In this document: in pieces, positions 43,468 through 54,790 of the stretch
How positions within the stretch are numbered: position 1 is the stretch's first letter
How the letters are laid out: each line of letters starts with the position of its first letter
From: Ascaphus truei
Taxonomy: Eukaryota > Chordata > Amphibia > Anura > Ascaphidae
Length of the DNA: 64,000 nucleotides
Direction: 5' to 3'
Assembly: GCA_036426205.1 (NCBI GenBank)
Contig: CM071574.1
Coordinates: 13,409,648 to 13,473,647 of the forward strand
Program-made: the position numbers and the translations under genes
Notes under the pieces: model-generated
The model's database searches: none
What the model saw: the letters and a program-made list of their open reading frames with translations, nothing else
What the model was told of the DNA's origin: nothing

Positions 43468-44615
43468 TGTAGCCCCCTTTCCCCCTGTGTCTAGGGTGAC
43501 TACGTGTGGTGTGCTGTTACCTGTAGGCTCACAGGAGGCCTGATCCTCTGCTGCAGGGAGCCTGGGGTGTACCTGGTTTGTCCGGTGACAGCGCCTCCAC
43601 CTGTGAAGGATCCTAGCACTGCTGGATACCCCTTGCACAGGACCCAATGCAATAAATACACACGCTTGTATATAACAACAGGTTCACTGAACACAGATCA
43701 AAACATAGATAACTGCAGAACATGTATAATGAAGGCCTCCGATAGCCGTAACCCCACAGTGCCCCCAACCACCTTGTCCACACCTTGGTGGGGTTTCCCC
43801 CAAAGTACTGCGGTGCCCTGGGCACCTAACCACCCGGTATCCACAGGAGCCAACCTACCCACTGTGTGTGTGACAGCACTGCCCACAATTAGAGTGTTGT
43901 TGTTGGTGCCCTTGTTGAGATATCTGTCAAGGTGCTCCAGCACCCGGGTATTGCCGAAGAGCATACAAGGATCCTCTAGTCCAGTGACGTTGTCATCAGC
44001 GAAGCCTCCGCCTCTATGTGGGCTGGACTCCCGTTGAAGTGTCCCACCATGAAGATAGTCTCTAACTCGTTGGTGGTCTGGTACCAGACCACAGGCCGTG
44101 GATACTGCGCAGCATCTTGTTGCTGTGTCTCTGACACTTTGCAACTAAAGGGGCAGTGTCCCTATCTATTAGGCATGTCCCTGTAGCAGCCACAAGCTTA
44201 TGGGGGAGTTGTACCACTGTTTTGTACCACTTGACATATGTCCCAGGGGCTCATGCGACATGTAATCCTGCGCAGAGCCCTTCCCTATTGGCCGCCGCTT
44301 GCGCTATCCATTGCGTATACGCAAAGCTTCTCCGATGGCTCCGTAGCTCAGGGCATCATTGCACATGTGTGAGCCGTACTTTGCATGCATATGTACATTC
44401 AAAATGGTGGTGCCCTGCGAAGGGCGCCGCCATGGACCTCCGGCTACCCGGTCACCCCTCCACTGGCTGCAGTGCCCCACACGCTCCCGGCACCCGCAAG
44501 CCGCACCTGCAGGCCGCACCCGCGCACCTCCCCGCACTATCCCCAGCCTCCGCTGCCAGTCACAGCCACAGCCAGAGGTAAGGGGTCAAGGGGACCCAGG
44601 GGGGACCTGGCCACA
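43468..44615. mobile_element. Solo LTR, 1.15 kb, 4-bp duplication
   Basis: Starts TGTAGCCCCCTT and ends CCTGGCCACA, flanked by AGTA at 43464-43467 and 44616-44619. A diverged sister copy lies in the same orientation at 35110-36240. The right third is CpG-rich with CCCGCAAGCCGCACCTGC-like text. No internal retroviral or gypsy coding region is nearby, so this is a recombined solo LTR. Sense is uncertain. Confidence 0.72.
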
Positions 44616-44622
44616 AGTAGAA

Positions 44623-44809
44623 CAGAGGTAGCCAAATCCAATCTTCATGAGTTATCAACAAGTCAGGTTTTCAGGGAGTATCGCGCTTCAGCACCGGTGC
44701 TCACTTCAGGGACTCAGTCGCCACTGATTGAGCCACCTGTGCTGAAGCAGGGATATCCTGAAAACCTGACCTGTTGGTATCTCTTGAGGACTGGAGTTGA
44801 ATATCCCTG
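44623..44809. mobile_element. hAT-like MITE, family A
   Basis: CAGAGGTAGCCAAATCC to GGAGTTGAATATCCCTG, with the family A interior CACTGATTGAGCCACCTG and TGACCTGTTGG. It starts 7 bp after the LTR end, so its left duplication (about AGTAGAA) overlaps the LTR's own AGTA duplication. The right flank reads ACTAGAA. Confidence 0.7.
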
Positions 44810-44830
44810 ACTAGAAGGTATAGCATAATG

Positions 44831-44925
44831 CAGCGGTGCGCAAACTGGGGGGCAGGATAATTTCTAGGGGGGCGCGACGGTTACAGACGCCCCATGCTCT
44901 TCCCCACGGCATTTAAATTTTATCC
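44831..44925. mobile_element. hAT-like MITE, family B, left part only
   Basis: CAGCGGTGCGCAAACTGGGG followed by GGGGCGCGACGG and GGCATTTAAATTTTA. The right half is missing. Confidence 0.6.
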
Positions 44926-44984
44926 CACAAACTTCTGCTACCAGCTATCAAATGTTAGAAGCTTGTAATGCCCATATTTGGCAT

Positions 44985-45130
44985 GTATGTATATCTTTAT
45001 TTATACAGTATAGCGCCATCCATGTAAATAGCGCTTTACAGCAGTAACACGTGTGACATAATGGGAGTAAGCGCTTCATACATAAAAGTAGACATTAGGA
45101 AAAGGAGTCCCTGCCCCGAAGAGCTGATGC
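44985..45130 (-). repeat. LINE 3' tail, minus strand
   Basis: ATGTATATCTTTATTTATAC, GCGCTTTACAGCAGTAACAC, ATAAAAGTAGACATTAGG and GGAGTCCCTGCCCCGAAGAGC are the complement of the 18820-18990 tail. Confidence 0.7.
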
Positions 45131-45800
45131 GCGCGCACATGGTAGACAGCGTTGGCGAAGCAGCTGTGTGGAAATACAAAGAACTGTGTATTTTCCAGTG
45201 GCTGCCGTGCCACGTGATACTGTGAGCCAATCACAGTGAAGCTTACCCTTGTGACATCATGGCCACGCCTCCTAGTTGCGGGTGTCGGGGTTTATACTAT
45301 ACACACAATACTCTTGCACCACGTGCAAGCGCAACGTCCTGCGCTTTCTATAATACATACCTACAAAACAAAGTAGTGCCAAAACTGTTCCACATTCATC
45401 AAAGGGAAAATATCCCATTGCTTTGAAATTGGTCCCTTTTTTCTGATAGATTTGTTGCTTTTTTTCTAGCTGTGGCATTTATTATACGATATGTAATTGC
45501 AATGCTGAAGGGATATATATCTTTATATGGAGCTTCTGGTCTCTCTGGCACAAAAGGGGTTAAGTTGGAATCATTGTAATTGGTTTGGATACATAAAGAT
45601 TTTTTTCAATAAGTGCTGACTATTTCCAAATCATAAATAACCCGACCCCCCAAGTTTATTTTATTATTGTTAATAAGCTAAAGTCTCACATATGTTTTAA
45701 ATATGGTATTCATATGTGTCTAAAAGTTTGTTTGAAAAAAAAATCGCTAGTAATTGAGAGACATTTGTTCTTTTTGCAGGTCGATTAGAGAAATGCCCCG
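45131..45800. other. No gene recognised
   Basis: GC-moderate at 45131-45300, AT-rich afterwards. No supported feature. Confidence 0.4.
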
Positions 45801-45804
45801 CTGC

Positions 45805-46225
45805 ATATAAGTAGAAATGGTGCTAATCCGCCCAAAACCTGCTTTCTGTATTTTCTCGCTTCCCCTCCCCCCCCCCCCCCCCCCAAATCCGTTTTGCGGT
45901 TTAAAATCTGCACATGGGGTTGGTCTGTTTTAATCCACGTGGATTCATCAAAAACCGCCATTGGATACACTCCGTTGACGGATTTGTAGAATCCAATCTG
46001 ATGATTCAGAAACTCGTTGGCGGATTCTTAAAAGTCCCCCGACGTCTTGCTGAATCTGCGGATCGGATTCTACAAATCTGTCAACGAACGGCGGAATCCG
46101 CGGAGTGTAATGGTGATAATAATAAAAAAAAATCCGCGAATCGCCCTTTTTGAGATTAATCCACAGACCAAAGGAACCGGACGATCAGCTGCGGATCCAA
46201 ATCCACCAGAATAAAATCCCCCAGA
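45805..46225. mobile_element. Imperfect fold-back element
   Basis: The outer ends ATAAGTAGAAATGG and GATCTACTTATAAG are roughly inverted. Inside, GTTGACGGATTTGTAGAATCC (45974-45995) pairs with GGATTCTACAAATCTGTCAAC (46064-46084). A C homopolymer lies at about 45866-45884. Non-coding. Confidence 0.5.
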
Positions 46226-47705
46226 TCTACTTATAAGTAGGTCTTTCATCTGAATGACAGAGGGTTATAATTAACGGTCAAATGTTAATGGAGATACTGG
46301 GCTGTTGATGCCGTTAATTCAGCTCTGTGATGCCAGTGTTGCCCAGGACCTACTATGGCTGTCATTGAATTTTCTTAATTACTCCACTACGTTAAGGCTT
46401 ATTTTTCCTTTTTCATTAGTATCTGTTTTCACTGAAGCACAATTATGTAGCATGCTATATTTTTGCTACTGGGAAGTCAAATAGAAGCACAGCCATTATA
46501 GTAACATAGTGAAAAACATCATGTTACTTAGCAGTGAGTTAAAGGAGACATTTAAATTACTTTACAGGAGAAACAGCCAACAATTACAGTTTAAAATGAT
46601 CATTTAACTATCTCATTTTCTAAATTACACTGGGCACAGAGGCAACGTGAAAATGGCATACCTTTTAATTTGTGATTTTACATTCTCAAAACTTTTCTTT
46701 TTACATTTAAGTAGTATACTTGTGCATTTTAAAAATGAGACAATTCTTGTACGCAGGAACAAAACTATCAGTAACATTTGAAACCATGAATCACCAAAAG
46801 GAAATCACTAAATTGTCCTAATTGGGCAAAATGAGGCAAAGGAAAAACATGACAAGTGAAATGTCAGTGCCATTAAAAGACATCTGTGGGAAGATGTGAA
46901 TTTTACTTGTGCGTTTTTTGATTCTTCCACATCTTTCTAAAGTCTCTGAATTTCTTATGGCAATTTATTACGAGTTAACTTCAAGGAGAATTGTTTTACA
47001 CTATTCTAATCCATTCTGACCATTTCAGATCTGTAATCTTTCAATGAAACTTGGATGCTTTTGCCAGGGTGGGTTTTTCCTCATAGGCGAGTTGCTGGAC
47101 TTTCACAGACATCAATGTCAAAACTGCCTTGAGTCTTCTTGTCTCACTTACCTTTAGGCCTAGCATCAGGTACTTTTCGGGCTGTGTTGATTATCTCTGA
47201 CAGTTAGACTAGTTTGGAACTCTCCTTCCAAAGACAACATAACGCTCTCAAATGTATGGAAACAAAATATAATCTGGCTGAAGAGACAAAAGTAGTGTGT
47301 GACAGGGATACAGTCAATATGTCAGTAAAGATATCTATTTCTACTTGTAAGGAGGTACAGTATTAACATGCAGACTCCTCCCATCCATCAATCTCCGGGT
47401 GTTCTCTACGGCCAGTGAAGAGGTATTACAGAAATGTGCAAGAAAAGACGGCAAATGTATAACTGAGGTTTCGCTAAAAGTAGGGCGTGGGTTGGGACAA
47501 CACAAATGTCACCTGATCTGGAGCAAGCAAACAAAAATGGTTTTTGCCATAAACCGAGCTACACGATTTAAAATGCTATATTAGACATAGTTTAAGACAG
47601 TAACGTTATAAATGGGCAATCTGAATGATACATTTAGCTCTTGTAAGAAGGAAAAGGAATAAAGAGTTGAGATGTGCTGAAATGGTTTCAAATTCAAATG
47701 ATTAT
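46226..47705. other. No gene recognised, AT-rich
   Basis: AT-rich apparently unique sequence. The slightly GC-richer segment 47385-47580 has a 61-codon frame that resembles nothing known. Confidence 0.4.
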
Positions 47706-47713
47706 GTCTACAG

Positions 47714-47956
47714 CAGAGGTGCTCAACTTCAGTCCTCAAGTCCTCCCAACAGGTCAGGTTTTCAGGATATCTCAGCTTCAGCACAGGTGGCTCAATCAGT
47801 CCCTGCTTCAGCACAGGTGGCTCAATCACAGACGCAGTCTTAGACTGAGCCTCTGATTGAGCCATCGTGCTGATTCTGGGATATCCTAAAAACCTGTCCT
47901 GTTGGGGGGGTGTGGGGTGTGGGAGGGAGCTTGAGGACTGGAACTGAGCACCCCTA
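47714..47956. mobile_element. hAT-like MITE, family A, exact duplication
   Basis: CAGAGGTGCTCAACTTCAG to CTGAGCACCCCTA, flanked by a perfect GTCTACAG at 47706-47713 and 47957-47964. The interior repeats TTCAGCACAGGTGGCTCAATC twice, and a G-rich GGGGGGGTGTGGGGTGTGGG insertion sits near the right end. The final base of the element is A rather than G. Confidence 0.85.
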
Positions 47957-47964
47957 GTCTACAG

Positions 47965-48670
47965 GGTAGTAAAATTAATTCTGCTGTGTCCAAGTAATAA
48001 TCTCAACGGTACTGATCCTTTGAACCCAATTTGGAAGAAACTTTTATAGAGTTTGTAGATTGATGTGTAGTAATCACATGGGATTTAGCTATTGTGGCAT
48101 TTAGGGCTTCTTTACACTTGCCCTGTCTTTGATAAGAAATAAAGCCTGTCTTTCCTTTATTATGCTTAAAGTAAGTCTGGTCACCACAGAGCTACAGTGT
48201 TTCTTCCTGCACAGTATTGAATATTGAAGATTAATCCTCCATTCTTCATGGCTCCCGCCATAATACATTCGGACATTCACCCAGCTGTGGTTTATATAGT
48301 CTGGGCAATAGACTACAGCGGGCAAATGTTTCCAAATTACAGTCGCAAGTTCTTTACTGGGTTTCTAACGACATTAAATTGGCAGACAGATATTCGCAGG
48401 CGGGTTGGACAGTTACACATTTTGACGAATGCTCCTGAAACTGCTCTAGTTGTTTCTTTGCGCGAATGTCATAACAGCCACCCACACAAAATTGTAGACA
48501 TTCGATTAGCCAAGAACTTCGAGAGAGAGAGAGAGAGCGAGGGAGTGCTAATAGGACATGCAAAGTATATTGTAATGGCTCCTTTTAGCATATATCCCAG
48601 TTCTCTCGGGAGGCGCTCTTGTTTGAGCACAGGTGTCTCTCCACATGTTGTTTGAAGGTTAGTTTTAGGG
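47965..48670. other. No gene recognised; one 143-codon frame
   Basis: A plus-strand frame at 48224-48655 contains a (GA)n stretch at 48521-48541 that translates as an ER repeat. It has no recognisable domain and no support from context, so I do not call it a gene. Confidence 0.35.
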
Positions 48671-48820
48671 CAGTTTCCCAACTTCAGTCCTCAAGTACCC
48701 CCAACAGGTCATGTTTTAAGGATATCCTTAGTCCTTTTTATTGAGCACCTGTGCTGAAGCTGGAATATCTTTAAAACCTGACCTGTTGCGGGTACTTGAG
48801 GACTGGACTTGAGGACACTG
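48671..48820. mobile_element. hAT-like MITE, family A, shortened
   Basis: CAACTTCAGTCCTCAAGTACC and GGTACTTGAGGACTGGACTTG are mirrored ends, with ACCTGTGCTGAAGCTGG inside. The flanking duplication is not clear. Confidence 0.65.
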
Positions 48821-49620
48821 GGAATGTGTACGATTGATTGATGTATATGCAATCCCAAGCACTAGAATAGACCTCACTTGAAGCCCAGAAAGTGTCCTTG
48901 GGAGAATAGTTTTTCGCAGTGAATACTGTAGTTCTGTGTTTTTAGCTTCACCCAGGATCTAGACAAAAATATTATTTTGATATATATATATATATATTAT
49001 TTTGCATTTCTAATGAATGCAAAGTTTTGTTGAGCGTTACATTTTGAATCTGTCCAATATGTCTTGAACAGCCACTCTGGAATGCTGCTTGACTCATTTC
49101 CAACTTGAAGTACTTAAAAAATGTAAAGCACTACAACAATTTTAAATCATTCTATATACTGCACATAGTGATTTAAAATAATTGAAGCTGTTCAGATTTT
49201 TATGTGCCCTTGAATTTACAAATGATCATGGCTCTGAGCATGTGCAATGTGCAGTGATTTAAAATTATTAGAGCTTTTCAAATTTATTATGCGTGTTTCA
49301 GCTTGAAAGTGATGGGTATTCTGGATTTAGGCACTATGATTAAATGATAAAAGTGCTACATACATTTTATACTGATACTAGGTTTGAAAATATTGTAGTC
49401 CTGGACCTTACAGATAATTAAATAATACATTGTTTACCAGTATTAATATTAACTCATTGATAAACATTGTGTTTGCCTTTTAATGTGCATCTCAATTAGG
49501 GAGAACAACACTAAGGAAATAAAAATCAGTTCTTGCCTCTTTTAAGGTCTTTCAACGCATCTTCTCTTTGGATGCCTAGTGTAATATTTTCTTTGTTTAA
49601 TATGTAGCCCTGGGTAGTTA
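48821..49620. other. No gene recognised, AT-rich
   Basis: AT-rich with a short (AT)n at 48977-48995. No supported feature. Confidence 0.4.
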
Positions 49621-49623
49621 CAA

Positions 49624-49835
49624 ATAATAACAACTTTATTTCATATAGCCCTTTTGTCCCTATGGGACTCAAAGCACTTCACAATTACAATATAGTGCAT
49701 TGTACATAAGATTTTTAAAGACCCAGTCTCTGAACAGATGAGCTTACAATCTATGCTTATGGTGCCTGAAGCAAAGGGAGATAAAATGATTTACCCCAGG
49801 TCACAAGGAGCTGACAGCAGGCTTTGAACAAGGGA
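49624..49835 (-). repeat. LINE 3' end type repeat
   Basis: AATAATAACAACTTTATTTC, GGGACTCAAAGCACTTCAC and TTACAATCTATGCTTATGG. The first part resembles 57209-57265 (TAACTTTATTTATAT, GGGATTCAAAGCACTTCA), which abuts an L2-like protein fragment, so this is probably an L2-like 3' end. Confidence 0.5.
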
Positions 49836-50051
49836 ACACCCCCCGCTACCACCTTCCACCCAACGCGGGCAGCCAGACACGGGACCGGAGGCAGGAGGGG
49901 GACAAACCGTGCGAGCAGGAGGAGCAGCAACACACACACACCCATTACTTACCCGTGCAGTTTTGAAGTCCTGGCAGTTCCATCCTGCATCATGACTGGG
50001 TCAGTACACGTGGACAGGAAATCCCGGGCAACGCCGGGTATATAAGCTAAT
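49836..50051 (+). mobile_element. Helitron-type 3' terminus
   Basis: CCCGGGCAACGCCGGG (50023-50038) is a short GC-rich hairpin followed 8 bases later by CTAA (50047-50050) and then T. Helitrons end in a subterminal hairpin and CTRR inserted before T. The left limit is not known; the start given is only where the GC-richer text begins. No Rep/helicase coding is present. Confidence 0.45.
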
Positions 50052-50113
50052 ATATATATATATAATATTATATATATATATATATATATATAATATTATA
50101 TATATATATATTT
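50046..50113. repeat. (TA)n-rich microsatellite
   Basis: TATATATA blocks interrupted by TAATATTA. It is placed at the insertion edge of the Helitron-like end. Confidence 0.85.
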
Positions 50114-50636
50114 ATATTAAAGGAACATAACATCTATCAAATGCCCACTCACAAAAGTACAGCAATCAATAGCATGTATGAGATAGGCTCTCATGTGCCA
50201 ACAGGTCGATCATCAGCGTCCGCTCTGGTCAATGGCGTCGTCACGTGACCCTCCTTCATGCAGCCGAAACCGGAAACGGAATACCTCTCATTCAGTGTTC
50301 AGCAAGAGAGGTCCCTCCAGGAAACAATGCCTTGAAAGTCCTCTGTATAGTTGTTTAACGGCCGTGAAGACACACACGAGAGCCAAAATCTGACCGCAAG
50401 CAGCAACAATGTTCGTGGGCAAATGGCGGATAATATAGAGGCGCTACTTCCTTTTCTGCTTGTTTTGTTCTATATATATTTATATATATATATATATCAA
50501 TCACCTTGCTATAAACTTATTGTTGTTGTATAGATGAAAATGTTGGGCTCCTGTGTGTTATGGGTCACTAACCACCCTCTATTTTGCATTCATTTTGTCT
50601 GGTGCAGATATTTTGACTATACTGGTCTTTTCTTTA
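50114..50636. other. No gene recognised
   Basis: GC-moderate segment 50150-50460 with GTCACGTGACC, then AT-rich. A short TATATA run lies near 50473-50497. It may be part of a retroelement, but ends are not visible. Confidence 0.35.
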
Positions 50637-50730
50637 AATAATATATATATACAGTATATATATATATACTTTTCTTTAAATAATATATATACAGTATATA
50701 TATATATACACTATATACTATATATATTTT
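50637..50730. repeat. Duplicated TA-rich unit
   Basis: CTTTTCTTTAAATAATATAT followed by ATACAGTATATATATATAC occurs twice in tandem, then decays into TA-rich text. Confidence 0.8.
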
Positions 50731-51889
50731 CATCAGAGTGAACATTCTGATAGATATTTAGCCTCTTTAAAAATGAACAAATGTTAAGATTCTGATATGA
50801 ATGTATTTGCTGTCTGCTGGATCTTCACAAATATATTTCTGCATGTACAATGTGAAACTGCCCGTGCACAATGTACAGTGTAGGGAATTTAAATATAGTT
50901 GGGGTTTCATTCCGCTCAAGACATCCATCTATAAAATGTTAAAAGCTAATTTTGTCAGTGATTTTTTTTATACTGTGATATTACCTGCTTAGACATGTCT
51001 GTAATAATTAGAATATTGGATCTTGTTAAGAATCCTAGTTTTGCTGTAAGTGAAAATGCATGCAATGCAAAAATATGCCACAAACAGTTGTAAAAATGAT
51101 CGTTAGTTTGCTTTGCTGCGGGATTTCTAAGGTGGGGGCTGACACTTTTTGCAAAAGGAAGTCAGATGTCATTTTCACATACCATACTCTATGTTGCACA
51201 TTTGAAAATGTACTTGACAGATGAAGCACTTATCTTAAATAATGTATGCATAACAAATGCTCTGAAGGTTTAAAAAATTATGCTTGGGCCTCTTTATACA
51301 AGTTATTTATCATTACCATTGCCCTATGACATTGATTTAAATTGTGATTAGAACACCTGATGGAATGGATGACCATCATAGACGTGTATATGTTACATAA
51401 GTAATAGAAGGATGGGCAATATTTATTTGAGACTGAAGAATGTTCTGTAGGGTGTCAACTTGAACACATGGATCAATGTCATTATCAGGTAAGGACAAAT
51501 TTGCTCTGACACACTAAAAATACAATTAATTTATGGATATTAATGCCATTGGACACATACACACGTCTGTTTTAACATCTTTTATGGCACAAAATAAAAA
51601 AAAAAGTCTAACCATGACTTTAATATCAATATTGTTAATATAGTTGTACGTTTGCATGAACTTTTGTTCCAGATATGGTTTTCGAATTCCTATTTCATTG
51701 TTCACAGGACTTTTCTTCTGAGCGCAATAATTAACAAAAAATATGAAGTGTGTTTTAGGATATGTTTGCAATATGCCAAGGTCACATACAGCAGCTATCT
51801 GGCACACATCTCATCAAAATAGGAAAAGGAGTATCAACTGCCGGTGCTCACGGATACCAGGGATTATCTTGAAAAGTCCCATAGAATTC
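50731..51889. other. No gene recognised, AT-rich
   Basis: AT-rich apparently unique sequence. Confidence 0.4.
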
Positions 51890-51891
51890 AC

Positions 51892-52041
51892 ATGAAGAAT
51901 AGGATAAATCCAGGCACACGGTCTTCTCTTTGAAAAATGTATTCGGCAATAAAGCAACCAACGTTCCGACTGCCACACAGTCTTTATCAAGGTGTCTCAC
52001 CTTGACAAAGACCGTGTGTCTGGATTTATCCTATTCTTCAT
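51892..52041 (-). mobile_element. Short Penelope-like fold-back
   Basis: CATGAAGAATAGGATAAATCC (51892 on) is inverted at 52021-52041, and the match extends to about 35 bp with one or two changes. On the minus strand the loop reads CTTGATAAA, then GACTG-TGTGG-CAGTC as a hairpin, then GGAACGTTGG. This is the layout of a hammerhead (CUGANGA, stem II, GAAA) in a degraded form. Confidence 0.6.
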
Positions 52042-53032
52042 GCAATATATCAAGGAACATTGCCTTCAATTTTGCTTGACCCACAATGGTATATAGGTTG
52101 TGGTGAGACAGACCAAAACTTTGCCTTCTTAAGCACTGGGACAGGTTTGTTTCTTCGAGTACTTCTCATCCATTAATGTCGTATGTATGTGTTGACCTCA
52201 CAGAGGGACAGAACACTAAATAATTGATGGGCTACGAGGAAGGTATACATCTCCATGTACGTATATGTAATAGATGATGCTGTTTCACATTGTAGAAACA
52301 TTTACCCTGTAAGGATGCCTATGAATAAGTAATGTTAAATATATAAACTTAAAAAAGAAAATTCCTTGTCAGGTTAAATGTCCTTTATTATATTTGTGAC
52401 ATTTCTTTCCTCATCAGATGATGTTCAGTGCTTTGACTGTGTAAATGGAAGTGCAAATTGCTATACAGAAAAATCAAAATGTTCAAATGTTGTGATGTGT
52501 CAGCTAGCAGCTGCCTTTACATGACACAAAATTGATGAGATCAGATAATAAAGGGACAGAATGTTGCACCGTTGCTGCAAATACATCATCTAGAATGGAA
52601 TGACAGTAAAGAAGGCAGGTTTCATTATGATTTTGTTGAAGAAATACCTGTTACTCAGTTTTATCTCTCACTGCTGTGATAAAAGTGCTATATTAAGATT
52701 ACAAATAAAAGATATAAAATATGAATTATATGGCATTTGCAAAGTAACCAGCTTTATGCTTGTCATCATTGCATTGTTTTTTCTGAATATGATATTCAGT
52801 TATGGTAAAATTTGTCTTTGTGTCAGGTGTTCAGCGTTCAGGTAATGGTGTTGAGCTAAAGTACAAGTATATTTTTTATACAGCATATTTAAAGTGTATA
52901 TCAATAAAATATCAGTCGAATATTTGACTTTGACTTTGGCTGTCAAAAATAGAAAATAAACAATTCAAAATGTAGGGTTGCTTGAAAGTCCCATGTTCGA
53001 GCATTTTACATACTGTAGATAACATACATAAC
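52042..53032. other. No gene recognised, AT-rich
   Basis: AT-rich apparently unique sequence. The frame at 52600-52845 is hydrophobic but unrecognised. Confidence 0.4.
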
Positions 53033-53279
53033 ATGCACATGGGCGTCCACAGAAATGTTTTCAGGGGGGGCATAATTTTAACTAGACAGAGAGAGAGAGA
53101 GTGGGTGTGGGGGGTGTGTGGGTGACGGGGTGGGTGACTGACACTTGGGTGGGTGACTGACTGACTCGTGTGTGACTGATACTTGGGTGACTGACTGACA
53201 CTTGGGTGGGTGACTGACTGACTGTGGGTTGGTGTCTGTATTCATTCACAGACAGACAGACAGACACAAACACACACAC

Positions 53280-54050
53280 ACCCTCCCTCTCAGACTCTCC
53301 CTCTCAGTCTCTCCCTCTCAGACTCTCTCAGACTCTCCCCCTCAGACTCTCCCTCTCAGACTCTCTCAGACTCTCCCTCTCAGACTCTCTCAGACTCCCC
53401 CCCCTCAACACTCTCCCCTCAGTACCCCTCTCCAGACTCTCCCTTCAGACTCTCCATGTCCCGACTCTCCTCTCAGACCTCTCAGACTCTCCCTCTCCAG
53501 ACTCCCAGACTCTCTCAACCCTCCCTTCTCAGACCAACTCTCTCAGACTCTCCCTCCCAGACCAGACTCTCTCAGACTCTCCCTCTCAGACCAGACTCTC
53601 TCTCAACTCTCCCTCTCAACCCAGACTCTCTCACAGACTCCCCTCTCAGACTCTCTCAGACTCTCTCAGACTCTCCCTCTCAGACTCTCTCAGACTCTCC
53701 CTCTCAGACTCTCCCTCTCAGACTCTCCCTCTCAGACTCTCCCTCTCAGACTCTCTCAGACTTCCCCCCCCCAGACACTCTCTCCCCCTCAGACTCTCTC
53801 AGCCTCTCTCCCCCCTTCAGACTCTCTCAGCTCTCCTCCCCCTCAGACTCTCTCAGACTCTCTCACCCCAGACCTCTCCCCCTTAGACTCTCTCCCCCTC
53901 AGACTCTCTCAACTTTCTCCCTCCCCCCTCAGACTCTCTCCCCCTCAGACTCTCGTCCCCCTCAGACTCTCTCAGACTCACTCCCCCCCCAGACTCCCTC
54001 CCCTTCAGAATCCCTCTCTCACTCTCAGACACTCTCTCTCCTCTCAGACA
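53280..54050. repeat. Polypyrimidine minisatellite, CAGACTCTCCCTCT units
   Basis: About 770 bp of 14-18-bp units made of CAGACTCT and CCCTCT modules in varying order. The plus strand is almost free of G except in CAG. Confidence 0.92.
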
Positions 54051-54354
54051 CACACACACACCTCACACACACACACACACACAACGCACGCAACCAACAC
54101 CACACACACCCACCCACACACCACCTTGTCTGGTGCCACTCTAATGCAGATAGTCCCAAGGTGTAGCCCCATCTTTTCTTACCACCCCCTCTCCTTCTTC
54201 ATTCACTCTCCCCCCTCACCCCTCTCTTCCTCACTTCCTCTATTATACCCCCTGTCTCCTCACTCTCCCCCCTCCATCAATTATCCCCTCTTGACACAAA
54301 CCCCACTTCCCTGATCCGCCCTCCTCACATTCATTCCCTCCCCCCCTGATCTCA

Positions 54355-54376
54355 CACACACGCACGCACGCATGCA

Positions 54377-54408
<32 letters not shown>

Positions 54409-54505
54409 CACACTCTCACTCACACTCACACAGTCAGACGCACACACAGAAACACTCACACACACACACACTCAGACACACACACTCAGACACAAACTCA
54501 GACAC
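54355..54505. repeat. (CACG)n and (CA)n array
   Basis: A run of CACG/CACA tetramers (54358-54400), then (CA)n, then CACTCAGACACA-type units to about 54505. Confidence 0.88.
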
Positions 54506-54509
54506 TCGC

Positions 54510-54790
54510 AAATAGGGGGAATCGGAGCAGGGGGGGGAAACAGAACAGGGGGGGGCCGAGCGGGGGGGAATCAACGGGGGGGGGAGACTGGACAGGGGGG
54601 GAAATCAGAACAGGGGGGGACCTGAGCAGGGGGGAATCGGAATGGGAAGGGGGACGGAGCAGGGGGGGAATTGGAACGGGAAGGCGGGACCGGAGCGGGG
54701 GTGGAAGAATCAGAATGGGGGGGACCAGAGCAGCGGGAAGATTTTGGAACGGGGGGATCGGAGCAGGGGGGGGGGGGAATCAGAGCAGGA
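54510..54790. repeat. G-rich minisatellite, GGAATCGGAGCAGGGGGG units
   Basis: About 12 units of 18-28 bp with variants GAATCAGAACAGG and GGACCGGAGC. G runs of 5-12 alternate with A-rich spacers. Confidence 0.88.

Noticed and set aside
35110..44615. One full-length provirus bounded by two LTRs
   Set aside because: The interval contains a hAT-like element, MITEs and LINE ends, no gag or pol similarity, and the right LTR has its own 4-bp duplication.
43504..44810. 177-, 148- and 141-codon frames
   Set aside because: Also inside a solo LTR on both strands; open because of GC-rich composition, with no recognisable domain.
48224..48655. 143-codon frame as a gene
   Set aside because: No recognisable domain, includes a (GA)n stretch, and no supporting context.
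53224..54314. 361-, 236- and 220-codon frames rich in Ser, Leu and Pro
   Set aside because: Products of the CAGACTCTCCCTCT array read in three frames; not proteins.
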